A stretch of 64,000 nucleotides of DNA, taken from the NCBI RefSeq assembly GCF_004217045.1, contig NZ_SGXM01000002.1:496001-560000 (forward strand). Reading direction: 5' to 3'. Below, piece after piece: positions 58,589 to 64,000 of this stretch. The translations under genes and the position numbers were made by a program. The notes below the pieces were generated by a model. The model was not told the DNA's origin. It saw only the letters and a program-made list of their open reading frames with translations, and made no database searches. This stretch comes from Cupriavidus agavae. GTDB lineage: Bacteria; Pseudomonadota; Gammaproteobacteria; Burkholderiales; Burkholderiaceae. Position 1 is the stretch's first letter; every line of letters starts with the position of its first letter.

Positions 58589-59347
58589 TTAGGCCAGCGC
58601 GATACCGCCATCGACGCGCAGGTTCACGCCCGTGATGAAGCTGCCCTCCGGGCTGGCCAGCAGGAACGCCGCGTTGGCCACCTCCCCGGGCCGGCCCAGG
58701 CGGCCCAGCGGAATGGCGCCGGCCATCATCGCCTCGAAGCCCGCACGTTCCGTCTCGGCCACGCCCAGCTTGGCCAGGATCGGCGTATCGACAGGGCCGG
58801 GGCTGATGACGTTGACGCGGATGCCGCGCGCCTTGAACTCCAGCGCCCAACTGCGCGCAAATGCCTCGATGGCCGCCTTGCTGCCCGCATAGACCGCGTG
58901 GCCGTCGAGCGCCTTGCCACTGGCGATCGAGCTGACCAGCAGGATCGATCCGTTCGCGCGCAACAGCGGCGCCATCTTCTGCACGCCAAAGAACACGGCG
59001 CGCGTGTTGGTGGCGAACTGGACATCGTATTCCTCCACGCCCACGTGCTCCGACGGCGTGATCTGGTTCATGCCCGCGTTCGCCACGTAGATGTCGGCCC
59101 CGCCGAAGCGCGCGGCCACCAGCGCCGCCACGCGGTCATGCGTCGCCAGATCGGCGATGTCGCCGGTCACGCCCACGGCCTTCTCGCCCAGTTGTTTCAC
59201 GGCGGCGTCCACCGCGTCAGCGCGCCGGCCGACGATCACCACCGCAGCGCCTTCGGCGGCGAATCGGCTGGCCATGGCGAAGCCGATGCCGCTGTTGCCG
59301 CCGGTGACAACGGCAACCTTGCCTTCGAGTTGTTTCATGATCTGCAT
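58589..59347 (-). CDS. SDR-family oxidoreductase
   Basis: A 252-residue classical SDR: TGGNSGIG (15-22), S139/S140, Y153 and K157 (YAGSK), and the C-terminal TGVNLRVDGG. It is divergent from a LysR gene 91 bp away, which probably regulates it. Substrate unknown. Confidence 0.88.
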   Translation of the reverse strand: MQIMKQLEGKVAVVTGGNSGIGFAMASRFAAEGAAVVIVGRRADAVDAAVKQLGEKAVGVTGDIADLATHDRVAALVAARFGGADIYVANAGMNQITPSEHVGVEEYDVQFATNTRAVFFGVQKMAPLLRANGSILLVSSIASGKALDGHAVYAGSKAAIEAFARSWALEFKARGIRVNVISPGPVDTPILAKLGVAETERAGFEAMMAGAIPLGRLGRPGEVANAAFLLASPEGSFITGVNLRVDGGIALA

Positions 59348-59438
59348 TCCTGTGTTGGCTACGGACTCGAATCTACGGCCGGCAGCGCGGCCCGGACAGC
59401 CCTACAATGGACGCTTCACTTGTGCCAATCTGTCATCC

Positions 59439-60326
59439 ATGTCGATGGAACGCCTGCACGGGCTTGCCGCCTTCGTGCGCGCGGTGGAGGCCGGCTCCTT
59501 CACCGCCGCCGCGCGGCTGCTCGGTACCACGCCCTCCGCAGTGTCGAAGAGCATGTCACGCCTTGAGGCACGGCTTGGCGTGCGGCTGTTCCAGCGCTCG
59601 ACGCGTGCCTTCGTGCTGACCGCCGAGGGCCGCGCCTACTATGACCGCGTGGCGCCGCTGGTGCGCGGCCTGGAAGAAGCCAGCGAGGTGCTGGCCCCGC
59701 CCTCCACGGCAGCCGGGCGGCTGCGCGTGAGCATGCCCGGCGACCTGGGCCGCGCGCTGCTGGGGCCGATCACCGCCACGCTGATGCCACGCCACCCCCG
59801 GCTGGCGCTCGATATCAGCCTGGGCGACCAGCACGTGGATCTGGTGCGAGAAGGCTTCGACCTGGCCCTGCGCGCCGGCCACGCCGCCGACAGCGCGTTG
59901 CACGCCCGCCCGCTCGGCACATTGCCGCTGGTGCTCGTGGCTGCTCCCGCCTATCTGGCCGCCCATGGCGAACCAGCCTCGCTGACCGACCTCGCCGGGC
60001 ATCGCCATGTCCGCTACCGGCTGCGCGGCGAGGTGATGCCGCTCGACTTCGCCGCCGGCCCGTGGACGCCATCCGAAGGCATCTTCGACGCGGACAACGG
60101 CGACGCGCTGCGTGCGGCAGCCCTGCAGGGACTCGGCATCGCACAGTTGCTGAAGACCACCGTGCAGGCCGATCTCGATGCCGGCCGGCTGCGTGCCGTA
60201 CTGCCGCAACAGGCGCTACGGCCCGTCCCGCTGCAAATCCTGCATGGCTTCGGGCGCCGCCTGCCCCTGCGTGCAAAGGTATTCGTCGATTTTCTCGCCG
60301 CCGAGCTGGCCCGGCAGGCGGGCTAG
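59439..60326 (+). CDS. LysR-family regulator
   Basis: A 295-residue LysR regulator of the CrgA/AaeR-like branch: MERLHGLAAFVRAVEAGSFT and ARLLGTTPSAVSKSMSRLEARLG, then an effector domain. ATG 59439 (or 59445) is where the HTH begins; the frame is open upstream to 59091 inside the SDR antisense region and is not used. Divergent from SDR, its likely target. Confidence 0.88.
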   Translation: MSMERLHGLAAFVRAVEAGSFTAAARLLGTTPSAVSKSMSRLEARLGVRLFQRSTRAFVLTAEGRAYYDRVAPLVRGLEEASEVLAPPSTAAGRLRVSMPGDLGRALLGPITATLMPRHPRLALDISLGDQHVDLVREGFDLALRAGHAADSALHARPLGTLPLVLVAAPAYLAAHGEPASLTDLAGHRHVRYRLRGEVMPLDFAAGPWTPSEGIFDADNGDALRAAALQGLGIAQLLKTTVQADLDAGRLRAVLPQQALRPVPLQILHGFGRRLPLRAKVFVDFLAAELARQAG

Positions 60327-60400
60327 CCGGCGCGGCCCGGCTCCCAGATCCCGCGCAAAGCCATTACCATAGGCGCTTTCGCCCAACCGGAACCCTCCCC

Positions 60401-61108
60401 ATGGCCGATCTTTCCGCCTTCCCGATCACCCGCAAGTGGCCGGCGCAGCATCCCGACCGCCTGCAGCTTTATTCGCTGAACACGCCGAACGGCATCAAGG
60501 TTTCGCTGATGCTGGAGGAAACCGGCCTCCCTTACGAGCCGCAACTGGTGCGCTTCGACAAGGACGACCAGAACTCGCCGGAATTCCTGTCGCTGAACCC
60601 GAACAACAAGATCCCCGCCATCATCGACCCCGACGGACCGGGCCGCAAGCCGCTGGCGCTCTGGGAATCGGGGGCCATCCTGGTCTACCTGGCCGAGAAG
60701 ACCGGAAAGTTCCTGTCCGCCGACCCCGCGCTGCGCTACGAGACGCTGCAGTGGGTGATGTTCCAGATGGGCGGCATCGGGCCGATGTTCGGCCAGGTGG
60801 GCTTCTTCCACAAGTTCGCCGGCAAGGATTACGAGGACAAGCGTCCGCGCGACCGCTACGTGGCCGAATCGAAGCGCCTGCTGAAGGTGCTCGACACGCG
60901 CCTCAGGGGCCGCCAGTGGATCATGGGCGATGACTACTCGATCGCCGATATCGCCACGTTCCCGTGGGTGCGCAACTTGCTGGGCTTCTACGATGCCGGC
61001 GATCTCGTCGGCATCCGTGACCTGCCCGAAGTCTCGCGCGTGGTGGAAGCGTTCAACGCGCGCCCCGCCGTGCAGCGTGCGGTCGATATCCCGAAGCGGC
61101 CCGACTAA
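60401..61108 (+). CDS. glutathione S-transferase family protein
   Basis: A 235-residue GST. The N-terminal thioredoxin-like half has LYSLNTPNGIKVSLMLEETG, N..K..IPAI and LWESGAILVYLAEK (GSH-binding Glu-Ser); the rest is helical. It resembles the YfcG/Ure2-like nu class, which has disulfide reductase activity. No GST partner is visible nearby. Confidence 0.9.
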   Translation: MADLSAFPITRKWPAQHPDRLQLYSLNTPNGIKVSLMLEETGLPYEPQLVRFDKDDQNSPEFLSLNPNNKIPAIIDPDGPGRKPLALWESGAILVYLAEKTGKFLSADPALRYETLQWVMFQMGGIGPMFGQVGFFHKFAGKDYEDKRPRDRYVAESKRLLKVLDTRLRGRQWIMGDDYSIADIATFPWVRNLLGFYDAGDLVGIRDLPEVSRVVEAFNARPAVQRAVDIPKRPD

Positions 61109-61162
61109 GGGCTGCAAGGGTTAGCCACAGGGGCGGGTGGCCGCCCGGCTTGGGGTTCTCCC

Positions 61163-61181
61163 GCACCGCAACGTGCGGTGC
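61163..61181. promoter_or_regulatory. inverted repeat upstream of the Bug/P450 pair
   Basis: GCACCGCA (61163-61170) and TGCGGTGC (61174-61181) are perfect arms around ACG, 66 bp before the Bug start. Either an operator or a leader hairpin. Confidence 0.45.
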
Positions 61182-61246
61182 AAAGCGATATGATCCACGG
61201 ATAACAGGCCGCCCAGCGAGCGGCCATATCCCAAGGAGACACCCCG

Positions 61247-62233
61247 ATGCCCCGCTGCCAGCCCTTCGCGCTGCTCGCCGCCACCTTTGCCCTGCCCCTG
61301 CTCGTCGCCGCCGCACCGGGCCATGCCGCCGATGCGTGGCCCGCCAAGCCGGTGCGCTGGATCGTGCCGTACCCGGCCGGCGGCGGCTCCGACTTCCTCG
61401 CGCGCACGATCGGGCAGGGGCTGTCCGGGCGCATCAGCCAGCCGGTGGTGGTGGACAACAAGCCGGGCGGCAACACTGCCATCGGCGCCTCCGAAACCGC
61501 GCGCGCCGCGCCGGACGGCTACACGGTCCTTTCCGCCGACAACGGCACGCTGGTGTTCAATCCCGCGCTGTACAAGACGCTCTCGTACAACCCGGCCAAG
61601 GACCTGGCGCCCGTCACGCTGCTGGGCCGCTTCCCGATGATCCTCGTGGTCGGGCCCGGCACGCAGGCAAAGACCGCGCAGGAGTTCATCGCCCAGGTCA
61701 AGGCCACGCCGGGCGGCGTGAACTACGGCTCGGCCGGCGCCGGCAGCCCGCACCACCTGGCCATGGAACTGCTCAAGGTGGAAGCGCAGCTGCCGATGAC
61801 GCATGCGCCCTACCGCGGCGCCGCGCCGGCGCTGTCCGACGTGGCCGCGGGGCAGATTCCCGCGATGATGGTCGACTACGCCGCCGGCGCCGGCTTCATC
61901 AAGGGCGGCAAGGTGCGCCCGCTGGCGGTGGCCAACGCCACGCGCCTGCCGCAACTGCCTGACGTACCCACCTTCGCCGAACTGGGCTACCGGAACGTGG
62001 AGGCCGCCGCGCTGGTCGGCATGGTGGTACCTGCCGCCACGCCTCCCGAAGTCATCAACACGCTGAACCGGCAGGTCGTGGCGTCGATCAAGGACCCGGC
62101 GATCAACAAGAAGCTCGTGGACTTTGGCGTGGAGCCCGTCGGCAACACGCCGGCCCAGTTCAGCGAACTGCTGCGCAGCGAGACCACGCGCTGGACGCGC
62201 CTGATCCACGAACTGAAGATCTCGCTCGACTGA
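61247..62233 (+). CDS. Bug-family periplasmic substrate-binding protein
   Basis: A 328-residue exported Bug receptor (signal peptide ending PGHAA), with AWPAKPVRWIVPYPAGGGSD and LPDVPTFAELGYRNVE. AAGGAGA precedes ATG 61247. Only 14 bp separate it from the P450 gene, suggesting cotranscription; the ligand could be the P450 substrate or a precursor, which is inference. Confidence 0.88.
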   Translation: MPRCQPFALLAATFALPLLVAAAPGHAADAWPAKPVRWIVPYPAGGGSDFLARTIGQGLSGRISQPVVVDNKPGGNTAIGASETARAAPDGYTVLSADNGTLVFNPALYKTLSYNPAKDLAPVTLLGRFPMILVVGPGTQAKTAQEFIAQVKATPGGVNYGSAGAGSPHHLAMELLKVEAQLPMTHAPYRGAAPALSDVAAGQIPAMMVDYAAGAGFIKGGKVRPLAVANATRLPQLPDVPTFAELGYRNVEAAALVGMVVPAATPPEVINTLNRQVVASIKDPAINKKLVDFGVEPVGNTPAQFSELLRSETTRWTRLIHELKISLD

Positions 62234-62247
62234 AGCCGGAGATCCGC

Positions 62248-64000
62248 ATGTCACAGTGCCCCATCGACCACGGCGCGGCGCGCGCGCCGAATGGCTGCCC
62301 CGTCAGCCCCGAAGCCGCCGCGTTCGATCCGTTCGGAGACGGCTACCAGCAGGACCCGCCTGACTACGTGCGCTGGTCGCGCGACCAGGAGCCCGTGTTC
62401 TACAGTCCGCAGCTTGGCTACTGGGTGGTGACGCGCTACGACGACATCAAGGCCATCTTCCGCGACAACCTGACCTTCAGCCCGGCCATTGCGCTGGAGA
62501 AGATCACGCCCACCGGCGACGCGGCCAATGCCGTGCTGGCCTCGTACGGCTACGCGATGAACCGCACGCTGGTCAACGAGGACGAGCCCGCCCACATGCC
62601 GCGCCGCCGCGCGTTGATGGAACCGTTCACGCCAGCCGAACTCGCGCATCACGAGCCGATGGTGCGCCAGCTGACGCGCGAATACGTTGACCGCTTCATC
62701 GACGCCGGCCGCGCCGACCTGGTGGACCAGATGCTCTGGGAAGTGCCGCTGACCGTGGCGCTGCACTTTCTGGGCGTGCCCGAGGAGGACATGGACCTGC
62801 TGCGCCAGTACTCCATCGCCCACACGGTCAACACCTGGGGCCGCCCCAGGCCCGAGGAACAGGTGGCCGTGGCGCATGCCGTGGGCAACTTCTGGCAACT
62901 GGCGGGCCGCATCCTCGACAAGATGCGGCAGGACCCTTCCGGCCCCGGCTGGATGCAGTACGGCATCCGCCGCCAGCGCGAACAGCCCGAGGTGGTGACC
63001 GACTCCTACCTGCACTCGATGATGATGGCCGGCATCGTGGCGGCGCACGAGACCACGGCCAATGCCTCGGCCAATGCGCTGAAGCTGCTGCTGCAGCATC
63101 CCGACGTCTGGCGCGAGATCTGCGACGACCCGGCGCTGATTCCCGATGCCGTGGAGGAATGCCTGCGCCACAACGGCTCGGTGGCGGCGTGGCGGCGCGT
63201 GGTCACGCGCGATACCGACGTGGGCGGCATCCCGCTGTCAGCGGGCAGCAAGCTGCTGATCGTCACCGCGTCGGCCAACCATGACGAGCGGCATTTTGCC
63301 GATGCCGACCTGTTCGACATCCACCGCGACAATGCCAGCGACCAGCTCACCTTCGGCTATGGCGCCCACCAGTGCATGGGCAAGAATCTGGCGCGCATGG
63401 AGATGCAGGTCTTCCTGGAAGAACTGACCGCGCGCCTGCCCCACATGCGGCTGGCCGAGCAGCGGTTCACCTACGTGCCGAACACCTCGTTCCGCGGCCC
63501 CGAGCATCTGTGGGTGGAGTGGGACCCGGCGCGGAATCCCGAGCGGGCCAATCCGGCCGTGCTGGCGCCGCGCGATGCGGTACGCATCGGCGAGCCCACG
63601 GGCGGCAGCGTGGGCCGCACGCTGGTGGTCGCCGCGCTCGTGCCGGCCGCGGCCGGCATCGTGAAGCTGCGGCTGGCCGCGCCGGACGGCCGCGCGCTGC
63701 CGCGCTGGGCGCCGGGCGCGCATATCGACATCGAGTGCGGCCAGACCGGAATCTCGCGCCAGTATTCGCTGTGCGGCGATCCGGCCGATGCCTCGGCGTT
63801 CGAGGTCTGCGTGTTGCGCGAGGCCGATAGCCGGGGCGGCTCGGCATGGATCCACGCGCACCTGCGCACCGGCGATCGCGTCAGGGTACGTGGCCCGCGC
63901 AACCACTTCCGGCTCCACGAAAGCTGCCGCAAGGCGATCTTCATTGCCGGCGGGATCGGCGTGACCCCGGTCAGCGCCATGGCGCGGCGCGCCCGGGCGC
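62248..64000 (+). CDS. self-sufficient cytochrome P450 with fused reductase (CYP116B-type), 3' end missing
   Basis: A frame of 584 codons that runs off the window end without a stop. Residues 1-430 are a P450: I-helix AGIVAAHETTANASANALKL, ExxR in VEECLRHN, haem-binding FGYGAHQCMGKN with thiolate C376. From about 450 a phthalate-dioxygenase-reductase-like part starts: FMN-binding SRQYSLCGD and the NADH-site FIAGGIGVTPVSAMA. A full-length protein would add a C-terminal 2Fe-2S ferredoxin (total about 780 aa). Enzymes of this class hydroxylate small aromatics and herbicides using NAD(P)H without partners. ATG 62248. Confidence 0.88.
   Translation, partial: MSQCPIDHGAARAPNGCPVSPEAAAFDPFGDGYQQDPPDYVRWSRDQEPVFYSPQLGYWVVTRYDDIKAIFRDNLTFSPAIALEKITPTGDAANAVLASYGYAMNRTLVNEDEPAHMPRRRALMEPFTPAELAHHEPMVRQLTREYVDRFIDAGRADLVDQMLWEVPLTVALHFLGVPEEDMDLLRQYSIAHTVNTWGRPRPEEQVAVAHAVGNFWQLAGRILDKMRQDPSGPGWMQYGIRRQREQPEVVTDSYLHSMMMAGIVAAHETTANASANALKLLLQHPDVWREICDDPALIPDAVEECLRHNGSVAAWRRVVTRDTDVGGIPLSAGSKLLIVTASANHDERHFADADLFDIHRDNASDQLTFGYGAHQCMGKNLARMEMQVFLEELTARLPHMRLAEQRFTYVPNTSFRGPEHLWVEWDPARNPERANPAVLAPRDAVRIGEPTGGSVGRTLVVAALVPAAAGIVKLRLAAPDGRALPRWAPGAHIDIECGQTGISRQYSLCGDPADASAFEVCVLREADSRGGSAWIHAHLRTGDRVRVRGPRNHFRLHESCRKAIFIAGGIGVTPVSAMARRARA

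Noticed and set aside
1..64000. CRISPR arrays, rRNA or tRNA genes, insertion sequences, phage genes
   Set aside because: No regularly spaced repeats, transposase or integrase motifs or cloverleaf-like sequences were noticed on reading; a tRNAscan or CRISPR finder run would be needed to exclude short or degenerate examples.

Overview
The window is high-GC chromosomal DNA from a betaproteobacterium of the Burkholderiaceae, most probably Cupriavidus or a close relative. The grounds are the gene content: Bug-family receptors, an AraC/DUF3331/cytochrome bd locus, BenM/CatM-type muconate regulation, and a CYP116B-type self-sufficient P450, a family known from Cupriavidus. Gene density is high. I saw no rRNA, tRNA, CRISPR array, prophage or insertion sequence.

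Left part (1-16.9 kb): a ChaA-like Ca2+/H+ antiporter; a catR/catB pair with a perfect ATAC-N7-GTAT operator, catB being followed by a Bug receptor; an OpgC-like membrane protein; a TetR regulator; an Lpd-like flavoprotein; a peroxiredoxin-glutaredoxin fusion; a secreted M20 peptidase; a DUF1348 protein whose promoter carries two copies of the palindrome found at the TetR gene 5 kb away; an alpha/beta hydrolase-LuxR fusion; a short secreted 'DGA' protein; a cyclic-nucleotide-domain/thioredoxin-reductase-like fusion; and a CoA-transferase with a large inverted repeat upstream.

Middle (16.9-38.3 kb): an N-terminally truncated HTH gene, a patatin, a BON-domain protein, SDR/TetR/MFS and LysR/VOC clusters, and a locus with a seven-repeat secreted DGA protein, a 33-aa membrane peptide and a TetR gene, with a palindrome sitting between the -35 and -10 of the likely promoter. 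Then come xthA and a nuclease-helicase sharing a consensus LexA box, a tyrosine catabolism cluster (Lrp, hpd, permease, aromatic aminotransferase) and a three-gene two-component system.

Right part (38.4-64 kb): a tripartite drug efflux set (MFS convergent with HlyD-NodT); a tightly packed locus of two tiny membrane peptides, AraC, DUF3331 and cioAB; an HI0933-type flavoprotein; Dps; a second PAS kinase paralogous to the first; a third DGA protein with a coupled 49-aa membrane peptide; an FdhF/YdeP-type molybdoenzyme; a di-haem lipoprotein; a GH128-like lipoprotein; SDR/LysR; a GST; a Bug receptor; and the beginning of a P450-reductase fusion cut off by the window end.

Two layers cut across the window. 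One is a family of GC-rich palindromes (CCCCTCTCCCGC...GCGGGAGAGGGG) dispersed between genes, one of which forms the 3' end of the helicase reading frame. The other is the family of three small exported proteins with D-P-[YF]-T-D-G-A-[RK] motifs in 7, 3 and 1 copies, two of which are paired with tiny single-pass membrane peptides. I consider the latter the best candidate for an undescribed system here.
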